Shown here piece by piece: positions 1 to 7,438 of a DNA stretch of 64,000 nucleotides. How positions within the stretch are numbered: position 1 is the first letter of the stretch; every line of letters begins with the position of its first letter. The translations under genes and the position numbers were made by a program. The notes beneath the pieces are model-generated. The model ran no database searches, had not been told where the DNA came from, and saw only the letters and a program-made list of their open reading frames with translations. Source of the DNA: Micromonospora pattaloongensis (lineage in GTDB: Bacteria > Actinomycetota > Actinomycetes > Mycobacteriales > Micromonosporaceae); contig NZ_FNPH01000001.1 of the NCBI RefSeq assembly GCF_900107255.1, positions 186,001-250,000 of the forward strand. Direction: 5' to 3'.

Positions 1-431
1 GAGCTGCCCCGCAGCTTCGCGTACGCGGCGGCCGGGTCGGCGTCGTCGCGCAGCGGATCGGCGCCGAGCCGGGCCCGCAGCGTCTCGACCTCGCCGGGTT
101 CCAGCAGCTCGCAGGCGGTCGGGCCGCGCAGGTCGAGCCAGTGCCGGTCGGTGACCAGCCGCAGCCGCACCTGCCCCACCGGCGCCGGCGGTTCGCCGTC
201 ACCGTCGGCGAACGCCCCGTAGAGCCCCAGGTGGACGTGCAGGATGTCGCCGGTGTCGTAGTGGTGCAGCAGGTGCTTGCCGTACGCCTCGGTCGCCTGC
301 AGCGTCGCGCCGGACAACCGGCCCGCGCCGGCCGCGAACCGCCCCTGCGGACTGAGCGCGGTCACCTTCTCCCCGCCGAACAGCGTCCGGTGCCGCGCGG
401 CGAGCCGGTGGACGGTGTGTCCCTCTGGCAC
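1..431 (-). CDS. nei: Fpg/Nei-family DNA glycosylase, Nei2-like (3' end outside window)
   Basis: Base-excision repair glycosylase/AP lyase, cut by the left window edge; 143 codons are visible and the helix-two-turn-helix and zinc finger lie outside. The GTG start at 429-431 yields a protein opening MPEGHTVHRLA. After Met removal the Pro becomes the Schiff-base nucleophile and the next Glu the general acid, as known for the family. MPEGHT is the opening of actinobacterial Nei2-type enzymes rather than Fpg (MPELPE). A GATAGGG sequence about 8 bases upstream can serve as ribosome binding site. The gene is divergent from the one at 557. Substrate preference (oxidised pyrimidines) is inferred from the family. 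Confidence 0.85.
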   Translation of the reverse strand, partial: MPEGHTVHRLAARHRTLFGGEKVTALSPQGRFAAGAGRLSGATLQATEAYGKHLLHHYDTGDILHVHLGLYGAFADGDGEPPAPVGQVRLRLVTDRHWLDLRGPTACELLEPGEVETLRARLGADPLRDDADPAAAYAKLRGS

Positions 432-556
432 GACGTCGACCCTATCCACCCCGGCCGCCCGGTCCGACCAGGTGTGACCCCTGCTACATCCGGGTATCCC
501 GATGGAATCCCCTCGCGCAGGCGCAGCGGGCCCGCGCACTGACCTGGAGGTGTGTA

Positions 557-1225
557 GTGGTCAGGATTCCTTCCCTCTCGCGCCGCACGGACGCGGCGAC
601 GACCCGGGACGACGGGGGCGACGGGCGCGTGGACGGAACCACGCCCGCCGCCGAGACCGGTCCGGTCATGGTCCGCGACCGGATGGACGAAACCGCGGTG
701 TACGGCGGTAAGCACTCGGCCGTGCCGGCCGACGCGGATCGCGCGCACGCCGCCCGGGCCGCCGAGCAGGCGACCGCCCAGCGGGCGGTCGCCGAACGGG
801 AGGCCGACCGCGCGGAGACGCAACGGATCGCCGCCCGGGCCGACACCGACGGCACGCCCGAAGCGGTACGGCCGGACGAGCCGACCGTTCCGGCCGGTCC
901 CCGGCCGCGGGCCAGCGTGCTCGCCACGCTGAGCCTGGTCGCCGGGGTGGTCGCCGTGCTCACCGTGCTGACCGGCGCGCTCGCCGGTTACGGCATCGTG
1001 GTGGGCGTGCTCGCGCTGCTGCTGGCGATCGGCGGCATCTCGGCGACGTCCCGGCGGCACGTCGCCGGCAAGTCCGCGGCGCTGGTCGGCCTGCTGCTGG
1101 GCGTCGGCGCCATCGTCCTCGGGCTGCTCGCGGTGACCGGGTCGCTCTCCTGGCTGTCGACCGACGGCGACACCGTGGGTCGGGTCCGGCAGTGGCTCGA
1201 CTCACAGTTTGTGAACCGGATCTAG
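557..1225 (+). CDS. DUF4190-like membrane protein
   Basis: A 222-residue protein of unknown function. Residues 1-115 are hydrophilic and rich in Ala, Arg, Glu and Asp (probably cytoplasmic and partly helical). Residues about 118-205 hold two to three hydrophobic segments separated by a basic loop containing TSRRHVAGKSAA, the arrangement of DUF4190 domains (SLV-x-G...G-KSAA-x-VGLLLG). The GTG start at 557 follows GGAGG (546-550) with 6 bases between. It stands alone: a divergent glycosylase lies upstream and a hairpin cluster downstream. The domain call rests on pattern recognition; no catalytic motif is visible. Confidence 0.7.
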   Translation: MVRIPSLSRRTDAATTRDDGGDGRVDGTTPAAETGPVMVRDRMDETAVYGGKHSAVPADADRAHAARAAEQATAQRAVAEREADRAETQRIAARADTDGTPEAVRPDEPTVPAGPRPRASVLATLSLVAGVVAVLTVLTGALAGYGIVVGVLALLLAIGGISATSRRHVAGKSAALVGLLLGVGAIVLGLLAVTGSLSWLSTDGDTVGRVRQWLDSQFVNRI

Positions 1226-1244
1226 CGGGAACCTCTGGAGCCAC

Positions 1245-1337
1245 GAGCGGTGGTTCACCGCTCAAGCGCTCGACCCGACGTGGTGGTTCACCACGGAGCG
1301 TGCACTTGTCTGGGGGGTGGCGGTTCGCCACCCCCCA
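1245..1337. repeat. Three consecutive hairpins with identical GTT loops
   Basis: Three perfect inverted repeats follow each other in the 284-base gap before ddaH: arms 1245-1252/1256-1263 (8 bp, GAGCGGTG), 1279-1285/1289-1295 (7 bp, CGTGGTG) and 1311-1322/1326-1337 (12 bp, TGGGGGGTGGCG). Each is closed by the same three bases, GTT. The first two share the core GGTGGTTCACC. No T-run follows. They could form a compound terminator for the gene ending at 1225, or a 5' leader element or protein-binding array for ddaH. Beyond them (1338-1509) I see only two ACGCAACG direct repeats (1346-1353, 1378-1385). Confidence 0.8.
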
Positions 1338-1509
1338 AAGCATGTACGCAACGTTTCGCCGGTCGGCGCTCGTAATCACGCAACGATCATCGCCGGAACG
1401 CAATTCTCACTCGTAGTTTTGTTCGTCTGACCCGCATAGGTTTGCGGCAGGCGCCAGCTCGAGGCCCCACCGTGGCCGGGCGCGCCCAACCCGTGATGGA
1501 GCAGACGCG

Positions 1510-2352
1510 ATGACGCACACCCCGACTTCCCGGCGGTACCTGATGTGCCGGCCGACGTACTTCGCGGTCGACTACGCGATCAATCCGTGGATGGACCCGA
1601 CCGCCCCGGTCGACACCGACCTCGCCATCCGGCAGTGGTCGGCGCTCCGACAGGTCTACCTCGACCTGGGGCACACCGTCGACGAGATCGAGCCGCTGCC
1701 CGGACTGCCCGACATGGTGTTCGCGGCCAACGGCGCCACCGTCGTCGACGGCACGGCGCTGGCGGTGCAGTTCCTCAACCCGGAGCGCGCCGACGAGGCG
1801 CCGGCGTACGCGGCCTGGTTCGAGCGGGCGGGCTTCGAGGTCCAGCAGCCCAAGGCGGTCAACGAGGGCGAAGGGGACATCCTGCTCGCCGGGGAGCTGC
1901 TGCTCGCCGGCACCGGGTTCCGGACCGCGCACACCGCCCACGCCCAGGTGCAGGAGATCTTCGGCCGGCCGGTGGTGACGCTCCAGCTCGTCGACCCGCG
2001 CTTCTACCACCTGGACACCGCGCTGTGCGTGCTCGACCGGCAGACCGTGGCGTACCTGCCGGAGGCCTTCTCCCCCGGCAGCCGGGCCGTGCTGCGCCGG
2101 CTCTTCCCGGACGCGGTCATCGCCCGCCCCGCCGACGCCGAGGTGCTCGGGCTGAACGCGGTGAGCGACGGCCGGCACGTGGTGCTGCCCAGCCAGGCGA
2201 CCGGCCTGGCGGCGGCGCTGCGCGAGCGTGGGTACGAACCGATCGGCGTCGACCTGTCGGAGCTGCGCAAGGCCGGTGGCGGCCCCAAGTGCTGCACGTT
2301 GGAGGTGCGGGGCGCCGAGTCCCGCCGCGAAGAGGGAAAGGCACGTAGATGA
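1510..2352 (+). CDS. ddaH: Pentein-fold arginine-modifying hydrolase (DDAH-like; possibly arginine dihydrolase)
   Basis: A 280-residue guanidine-modifying hydrolase of the DDAH/arginine deiminase fold. Visible motifs: DYAINPWMD (about 21-29), VFAANGATV (70-78), EGEGD (119-123), FYHLDTAL (165-172, catalytic His167) and GGGPKCCTLEV near the C terminus (nucleophile Cys261 or 262). Such proteins are usually annotated dimethylargininase (dimethylarginine to citrulline plus dimethylamine). It overlaps rocD by ATGA. Citrulline is not a substrate of RocD, so an ornithine-forming reaction (arginine dihydrolase, as in cyanobacterial ArgZ/AgrE) would fit the pairing better; Asn74, where classical DDAH has Asp, is compatible. 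Family assignment is firm, the exact reaction is not. Confidence 0.85.
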   Translation: MTHTPTSRRYLMCRPTYFAVDYAINPWMDPTAPVDTDLAIRQWSALRQVYLDLGHTVDEIEPLPGLPDMVFAANGATVVDGTALAVQFLNPERADEAPAYAAWFERAGFEVQQPKAVNEGEGDILLAGELLLAGTGFRTAHTAHAQVQEIFGRPVVTLQLVDPRFYHLDTALCVLDRQTVAYLPEAFSPGSRAVLRRLFPDAVIARPADAEVLGLNAVSDGRHVVLPSQATGLAAALRERGYEPIGVDLSELRKAGGGPKCCTLEVRGAESRREEGKARR

Positions 2353-3563
2353 CCACGGTTGAGAGCCGGCGCACGCCCGGTGCGGTACGCGACGCCGAGC
2401 GGTGGACCGCGCACAATTACCACCCGCTGCCGGTCGTGGTCGCCGAGGCCGACGGGGCCTGGGTGACCGACGTGGACGGCCGCCGTTACCTGGACTGCCT
2501 CGCCGGCTACTCGGCGCTCAACTTCGGCCACCGGCACCCGACGCTGATCGCGGCGGCGCACGCGCAGCTCGACCGGCTCACGCTGACCAGCCGCGCCTTC
2601 ATCCACGACCAGTTCGCCGACTTCTGCCGGGAGCTCGCGGAACTCTGCGGCAAGGACCTGGTGCTGCCGATGAACACCGGCGCCGAGGCGGTGGAGACCG
2701 CTATCAAGGTGGCGCGCAAGTGGGGCTACCGGGTCAAGGGGGTGCCGGCGGAACAGGCGACGATCGTGGTCGCGGAGGGGAATTTCCACGGCCGCACCAC
2801 CACGATCGTCAGCTTCTCCACCGACCCGGAGGCGCGCGACGACTTCGGGCCGTACACCCCGGGCTTCCGCACCGTGCCCTACGGCGACCTCGCCGCGCTC
2901 GAGGCGGCGATCGACGACACCACCGTCGCCGTGCTCCTGGAGCCGATCCAGGGCGAGCAGGGCGTCGTCGTGCCGCCCGCCGGCTACCTGCCCGGCGTAC
3001 GGGAGCTCTGCACCCGCCGCAACGTCCTCTTCGTCGCCGACGAGATCCAGTCGGGCCTCGGCCGCACCGGCGAGACCTTCGCCTGCGACCACGAGGGCGT
3101 CCGACCCGACATGTACGTGCTGGGCAAGGCGCTGGGCGGCGGGATCGTGCCGGTCTCCGCGGTGGCCGCGGACTCCGACGTGCTCGGGGTGCTCCGCCCG
3201 GGCGAGCACGGGTCGACCTTCGGCGGCAACCCGCTCGCCTGCGCGGTCGGCACCCAGGTGGTCCGGCTGCTGCGCACCGGCGAGTTCCAGCGCCGCTCCG
3301 CCGCGCTGGGCGCCCACCTGCAGGCGGCGCTGCGCGACCTGGTCGGGCAGGGTCTGGTCGCGGTGCGCGGCCGTGGGCTCTGGGCCGGCGTGGACATCGA
3401 CCCGGCCCTGATGACCGGCCGGCAGGCGTGCGAGCGGCTCGCCGAGCGCGGGGTGCTCGCCAAGGACACCCACGGTTCGACGATCCGGCTCGCGCCGCCG
3501 CTGGTGATCGAGAAGCACGAGCTGGACTTCGCGGTGGCGCAGCTCGCCGCGGTCCTGCGCTGA
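2349..3563 (+). CDS. rocD: Ornithine aminotransferase
   Basis: PLP-dependent class-III aminotransferase, 404 residues, the usual length. It moves the delta-amino group of ornithine to 2-oxoglutarate, giving glutamate semialdehyde on the route to proline or glutamate. Visible: the FGHRHPTLIAA segment, MNTGAEAVETAIKVARKWGY, the cofactor Asp in VADEIQSGLGRTG, the Schiff-base Lys in VLGKALGGG and the GSTFGGNPLACAVG segment. The ATG at 2349 overlaps the ddaH stop (ATGA), so the two are translationally coupled. A strong hairpin at 3581-3632 ends the operon. Confidence 0.93.
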   Translation: MTTVESRRTPGAVRDAERWTAHNYHPLPVVVAEADGAWVTDVDGRRYLDCLAGYSALNFGHRHPTLIAAAHAQLDRLTLTSRAFIHDQFADFCRELAELCGKDLVLPMNTGAEAVETAIKVARKWGYRVKGVPAEQATIVVAEGNFHGRTTTIVSFSTDPEARDDFGPYTPGFRTVPYGDLAALEAAIDDTTVAVLLEPIQGEQGVVVPPAGYLPGVRELCTRRNVLFVADEIQSGLGRTGETFACDHEGVRPDMYVLGKALGGGIVPVSAVAADSDVLGVLRPGEHGSTFGGNPLACAVGTQVVRLLRTGEFQRRSAALGAHLQAALRDLVGQGLVAVRGRGLWAGVDIDPALMTGRQACERLAERGVLAKDTHGSTIRLAPPLVIEKHELDFAVAQLAAVLR

Positions 3564-3580
3564 TCCGCGCGACCCGCATC

Positions 3581-3632
3581 GATCAGGGGCCTGTTCACAC
3601 GCTCGGAGTTCGAGGTGAACAGGCCCCTGATC
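3581..3632. terminator. Bidirectional hairpin terminator, GATCA-GG type
   Basis: A perfect 18-bp inverted repeat (3581-3598 with 3615-3632, outer end GATCAGGGG) with a 16-base loop that can itself pair. It lies between convergent genes (rocD ending 3563, FHA gene ending 3639), so it can terminate both. The arm is nearly identical (16 of 18 bases) to that of the hairpin at 62618-62672. Confidence 0.9.
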
Positions 3633-3638
3633 CGCAGG

Positions 3639-4754
3639 TCAGCGGTCGACGGTGCGGAACGTCATCGTCGGGGCCTCGGCCATCACCGACGCCGGGTTGA
3701 CCACCCCGCCGGAGCTCCAGTTACGGGCCCGGCCGACGTGCACCCCGGGATACAGCTCCACGAAGTCCGCCGGCCCGAGGGCCCGCGTCTGCCGCTTCAG
3801 CGTGATCCGCTCGTCGTCGTCCATCGAGCCGCCCGGGCGGATCCCCATCCCGTTGGTGCTCACGTCCTGCACGACCAGCTCGGTCCCGTGCAGCTCGAAC
3901 CGGGCGTGGTTGCGGCTGATCCAGCGCCGCGCCTCCTCGGAGAGCCACTGCCCGAGCATGATGCCGCCGGCCTGCTCCGGCGCCCGCCCCACCGTCACCG
4001 GCTGGTCACCGGCGACCACGAAGCGCTGCCGCACGACCCCGCCGATCCGCACCGCGAGCACCTCGGCCGGCGGCCGCGGGCCCCGGTCGGTGAGCCGTTC
4101 GTCGTGCCGGGGGCAGGTCGGGGCGCCGGTGCGCAGCGTCGGCGGCGGCTGCCCGCTGGGGCGGCCGATCCGCATCGACCCGAAGCTGGAGCACTCGGGG
4201 TCGGGGCAGCGCCAGAGCCGGCCGAGGAGTCGGGCGCCGACCGGCGACGGGTCGGCGTACGTCGGCGCGGGCGCCGTGCCGACCCGGGCGGCCAGGACCG
4301 GTCCGCCGGCGCCCGGCAGCGGCGCCATGAGCCGGCCGGGTTGGCCGGTCAGCCAGGGGTAACGGCCGGCGAGCGCGTCGAAGCGGGTCCGGCTCAGCAC
4401 CGGCAGGCCGAGCAGGTCGGCGACCTCCAGGACCCGGTCGGCGGGGTTGGGCAGCACCTCGACCAGACCGTCGTCGGCCCAGCGCCGCGCCACCATGCGC
4501 TCGTTGGAGGTCAGGTCGGCGTCCGAGAGCAGCCCCTTGTGCACCACCACGTGGACCGGGACGTTCTCCTCGGCCAGCTGCCGACCGAGCGCGTCGATCA
4601 CCATGCCGAGCCGCAGCATGCTCGCCGGTCGGCCGCCGTCGAGGTCGACGTAGCGGACCACCTCGGCGAGGTCGATGACGGCCCGGGCGGCCGCCGGGTC
4701 GGTGCTCAGCCGCTGCTCGATCGCGTCGAACACCTTGCTGACTTCGAATCTCAC
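3639..4754 (-). CDS. FHA-domain protein with Cys/His-rich linker and unassigned N-terminal domain
   Basis: A 371-residue protein. Residues about 240-345 form a forkhead-associated phosphothreonine-binding domain, with VTVGRAPE, ISRNHARFEL and VQDVSTNGMGIR as the conserved Gly-Arg, Ser-x-x-His and Thr-Asn-Gly elements. Before it, CPDPEC (about residue 183) and a later CPRH resemble a zinc ribbon. The N-terminal 160 residues are acidic and Rossmann-like (EVVRYVDLDGG, VVHKGLLSDADL, ADLLGLPVLSRTRFD) and recall PIN/NYN nuclease-like domains, but this is only an impression. GTG start at 4752-4754, with CGGGAG 5 bases upstream. A role in Ser/Thr kinase signalling is inferred from the FHA domain. Confidence 0.8.
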   Translation of the reverse strand: MRFEVSKVFDAIEQRLSTDPAAARAVIDLAEVVRYVDLDGGRPASMLRLGMVIDALGRQLAEENVPVHVVVHKGLLSDADLTSNERMVARRWADDGLVEVLPNPADRVLEVADLLGLPVLSRTRFDALAGRYPWLTGQPGRLMAPLPGAGGPVLAARVGTAPAPTYADPSPVGARLLGRLWRCPDPECSSFGSMRIGRPSGQPPPTLRTGAPTCPRHDERLTDRGPRPPAEVLAVRIGGVVRQRFVVAGDQPVTVGRAPEQAGGIMLGQWLSEEARRWISRNHARFELHGTELVVQDVSTNGMGIRPGGSMDDDERITLKRQTRALGPADFVELYPGVHVGRARNWSSGGVVNPASVMAEAPTMTFRTVDR

Positions 4755-4777
4755 GCGAACTCCCGGAAACTCACGCG

Positions 4778-5071
4778 TCAGCCCTGCTCAGCGACGATCT
4801 GATCGATGCGCCGGGCCAGCTCGATGTCACGGTCGGTGACCCCACCGGCCGAGTGGGTGGCGCACCGGAAGGTGAGGGTGCGCCAGCGGATGTCGATGTC
4901 CGGATGATGGTCCATCTCCTCGGCGGTCATCGCGACGCGGGTCACCACGGCGATGGCGTCGGGAAATGTGCGCAGCTGGGCGGTCCGGCTGATCGCGGTC
5001 GGATCGCCGGCCCAGTCCTGCAGACCGGCGAGCGCGACGCGCAGCGTCTCGGCGTCGAGCACCTGTGCCAT
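4778..5071 (-). CDS. phhB: 4a-hydroxytetrahydrobiopterin (pterin-4a-carbinolamine) dehydratase
   Basis: A 97-residue PCD/DCoH-family protein that dehydrates the 4a-carbinolamine of tetrahydropterins, recycling the cofactor of aromatic amino acid hydroxylases. The family signature is clear: EEMDHHPDIDIRW (adjacent active-site His residues and Trp) followed by VTLTF-like RTLTFRCATHSAGGVT. Length is typical. The ATG at 5069-5071 lies upstream of the FHA gene on the same strand with only 23 bases between, so the two may be cotranscribed although no functional link is evident. Confidence 0.92.
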   Translation of the reverse strand: MAQVLDAETLRVALAGLQDWAGDPTAISRTAQLRTFPDAIAVVTRVAMTAEEMDHHPDIDIRWRTLTFRCATHSAGGVTDRDIELARRIDQIVAEQG

Positions 5072-5231
5072 GGCAAGACCTTACCGTCCGTGCTCGCGTG
5101 CCCGTCGTGCGTGGTGCACGCCAACGCACGGTCCATGCACGGGTGTCAACCTCTGCCGCGCCGGGTATGGCTGCTGCGGGCCCGTTGAACTCCCCCCGCG
5201 GATCGTCCGCCTCGATTGGAAGTGAGATCAG

Positions 5232-6020
5232 ATGAACACTCGACGGCTGACCCGTACGGCGCTCGGCCTGCTCGCCACGCTCAGCGTCGGCGTCGCCGGC
5301 TGCGCCGCGCAGGGCTCGCCCGACCCGACCGCCAGCGGCAGCGCCACCCCGAGCGTCGGCGCGACCGCGTCCGCCAGCGGGTCGAGCAGCGCGCTGGACG
5401 AGTTGACCGCGGCGGCACAGAAGCTCAACGACGACACGGTCAAGGTCACCACCGAGATGACCGGCCTGACGGGCAACGGCAACCTCGACCCGGCCCGCAA
5501 CCAGGCCCGGATGACGATGGAGCTGGCCACGGAAGGTCAGCCGGTCACGGCCGAGATCCTCGTGACCGGGTCCGACGCGTACGTGAAGCTGGCCGGCGCG
5601 CCGAACGTGCAGAACAAGTGGATGCACGTGGACGTCGCGCGGCTCGCGGGCGGCAACTTCGACATCATGCCGCAGGGCGACCCGGCCGGCGCCAACAAGA
5701 TGATCAAGAGCATGGCGGCGGTCGAACGTACCGGCGAGGGCAGTTTCCGCGGCACCCTCGACCTGACGAAGGCGCCGACAATCAACACGGCGGTGCTCAG
5801 CGGCCTCGGCGACAAGGCCAAGGCGGTGCCGTTCACCGCCGCGGTGGACAACCAGGGGCGGTTGACCCGGCTGCAGATCGAGCTCACCGCGATCGCCCCG
5901 TCGCTCGGCACGCTCTCCACCACGTACTCCGATTTCGGCGCGCCGGTCACGGTGACCCGGCCGCCCGCGGCCGAGACCGTCGAGGCCCCCGAGTCGCTGC
6001 CCGGCCTGTTCGGGCGCTGA
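5232..6020 (+). CDS. LprG/LppX-like lipoprotein
   Basis: A 262-residue secreted lipoprotein with a Sec signal peptide and lipobox VAGC (Cys24), a Ser/Thr/Ala-rich spacer to about residue 55, and then a domain of the LppX_LprAFG type (TAAAQKLNDDTVKVTTEMTG, DAYVKLAG, FRGTLDLTKAPTIN). Characterised mycobacterial members bind and carry triacylated lipids or glycolipids across the periplasm. No efflux partner (such as the P55 gene next to mycobacterial lprG) lies beside it here, so its cargo is unknown. GGAAGTGAGATCAG precedes the ATG. Confidence 0.82.
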   Translation: MNTRRLTRTALGLLATLSVGVAGCAAQGSPDPTASGSATPSVGATASASGSSSALDELTAAAQKLNDDTVKVTTEMTGLTGNGNLDPARNQARMTMELATEGQPVTAEILVTGSDAYVKLAGAPNVQNKWMHVDVARLAGGNFDIMPQGDPAGANKMIKSMAAVERTGEGSFRGTLDLTKAPTINTAVLSGLGDKAKAVPFTAAVDNQGRLTRLQIELTAIAPSLGTLSTTYSDFGAPVTVTRPPAAETVEAPESLPGLFGR

Positions 6021-6085
6021 CGCGATTTCATCGCCGGGCGCCCTGCGATCCGCGGGGCGCCCGGCGTCGTGGCCGGGGCGGACCG

Positions 6086-6412
6086 TCAGGATCGGGTCTG
6101 CTCGCGCACCCACGCGGTGTAGTCGGGGTTGGCGCTGGTCACCGCGCTGACCAGAATCTCCGGTACGTCGTACGGGTGCGCGCCGCGCAGATAGCCGACG
6201 AGCGCCTCCACCCGGTCGTCCGCGGTCTTGAACTGCACCGGCCACTCCTCGGCGGTCTCGATCCGCCCCTGCCACCGGTACGTGCTCGTCAACGCGGCGC
6301 CGACCTGGGCGCACGCGGCGAGTCGACCGGTCACCGCCGCGGCCGCGAGCTCGTCCGCCACCGACCGCGCGTCCACCACCACGGTCACCACCGCGATCTG
6401 TTCCATCGGCAC
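6086..6412 (-). CDS. cutA: CutA1 divalent-cation tolerance family protein
   Basis: A 108-residue CutA protein, a trimeric ferredoxin-like fold. Characteristic segments are RLAACAQVGAALTSTYRWQGRIE, EWPVQFKT and the C-terminal HPYDVPEILV. E. coli CutA is linked to copper tolerance, but its biochemical role is unclear. The GTG start (6410-6412) directly follows the acyltransferase stop (TAG 6413-6415), so the gene is the third of a patatin-PlsC-CutA operon; an in-frame ATG two codons later is an alternative start. Confidence 0.93.
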   Translation of the reverse strand: MPMEQIAVVTVVVDARSVADELAAAAVTGRLAACAQVGAALTSTYRWQGRIETAEEWPVQFKTADDRVEALVGYLRGAHPYDVPEILVSAVTSANPDYTAWVREQTRS

Positions 6413-7438
6413 CTACTCTCCCGGCGCGGCCACCGGCCGGTTCGCCTCGATCCACTCGTCGATCCGCGCCCACCAGTCGTACAGCCAGTCGATGCGCTCC
6501 TGCCGTCCCGCCGGCACCTCCTCCGGCGGCACCGACCAGAAGCGCATCGTGATCTGCTTGTCCATCGGCAGTTCACGCCAGACGTCGGCGACGGTCAGCA
6601 TCCGGTCCAGCCCGGTGTGGGCCACGAAGATCACGCCAGCGTCGGGGGCCGCCTCCAGCGCGGCGAGCAGACCGCCCGGGCGGGGCGCCAGCACGTGCCG
6701 CATCGCCTCGGCCCGCTGCGCCATCTTCTCCAGGCCGAGCGCCCGGAGCCGATCGATCGCCCGGGTGCGCCGGCCCGGCGTGAAGTTGCCGCCCTCCGGG
6801 AAGATGACGAACGCGTCGTTCTCATCGAGCCCGCTCGCCAGGTGCCCCACCTGTTCCTCGGCGGCGCCGTCGCGGCGTCCGGGGCCCGCGATGAAGCGGT
6901 TGGGCAGCCGGTTGAGCAGCACGTCCACCGCCGGGTCCCACTGCAGCGAGTCCTTGAGCACGATCCGCGGCTCACGGTCGAACCAGTTCACCAGCGCGTG
7001 GATGAGGATGAACGAGTCGCCGGGGCCGGCGTGCCGGCAGACGACGAGCTCCGGTCGCCCCGGCTGCGCGGTGTCCGGGTCGGTGCCGACCACCGCGATC
7101 CGCAGCCGCAGCGTCCACCGGGCCTGCCAGAACAGGACGGTCAGAAACCAGCCGGCCAGCACGTAGTGCGCGCGCTGGAACCTCGGCCCCCCGGTGCGCC
7201 AGCCGAAGCCCGAGCCCACCCAGAGCGCGAAGAGCGCGACCAGGGCGGCGGCGTCCAAGAGCAGGTACAGCACGGCGACCCAGAGCAGCCGCAGCGGGCG
7301 CAGGCGGCCGGGGACCAGCGGCGAGACCGCCGCGGCGAGCAGCAGCCACAGCGGCAGGGTCGTCAGCACGAAACCGGCGAGGAGCACCACGGCGGGCCCG
7401 AAGACGACCCGCCGGATCCACCGCGGCGGTAACGGCAT
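6413..7438 (-). CDS. PlsC-type 1-acyl-glycerol-phosphate acyltransferase-like membrane protein
   Basis: A 341-residue membrane-bound acyltransferase. Two or three hydrophobic helices fill residues 10-75. The catalytic H-x4-D motif reads RHAGPGDSF, and the substrate-binding motif is FPEGGNFTPGRR. Family members transfer acyl chains to lysophosphatidic acid or related acceptors; the acceptor here cannot be told. The start chosen is the ATG at 7436-7438, which overlaps the patatin stop (TGATG), giving translational coupling with the phospholipase-like gene upstream. That suggests lipid remodelling by deacylation and reacylation (inference). Confidence 0.88.
   Translation of the reverse strand: MPLPPRWIRRVVFGPAVVLLAGFVLTTLPLWLLLAAAVSPLVPGRLRPLRLLWVAVLYLLLDAAALVALFALWVGSGFGWRTGGPRFQRAHYVLAGWFLTVLFWQARWTLRLRIAVVGTDPDTAQPGRPELVVCRHAGPGDSFILIHALVNWFDREPRIVLKDSLQWDPAVDVLLNRLPNRFIAGPGRRDGAAEEQVGHLASGLDENDAFVIFPEGGNFTPGRRTRAIDRLRALGLEKMAQRAEAMRHVLAPRPGGLLAALEAAPDAGVIFVAHTGLDRMLTVADVWRELPMDKQITMRFWSVPPEEVPAGRQERIDWLYDWWARIDEWIEANRPVAAPGE

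Noticed and set aside
1245-1337. Riboswitch or T-box upstream of ddaH.
   Set aside because: No specifier, anti-terminator or known riboswitch core is visible; only simple hairpins.
960-1403. Minus-strand frame between the DUF4190-like and ddaH genes as an Lrp-type regulator, which often lies beside ddaH.
   Set aside because: The translation has no helix-turn-helix and is Arg-rich shadow sequence.
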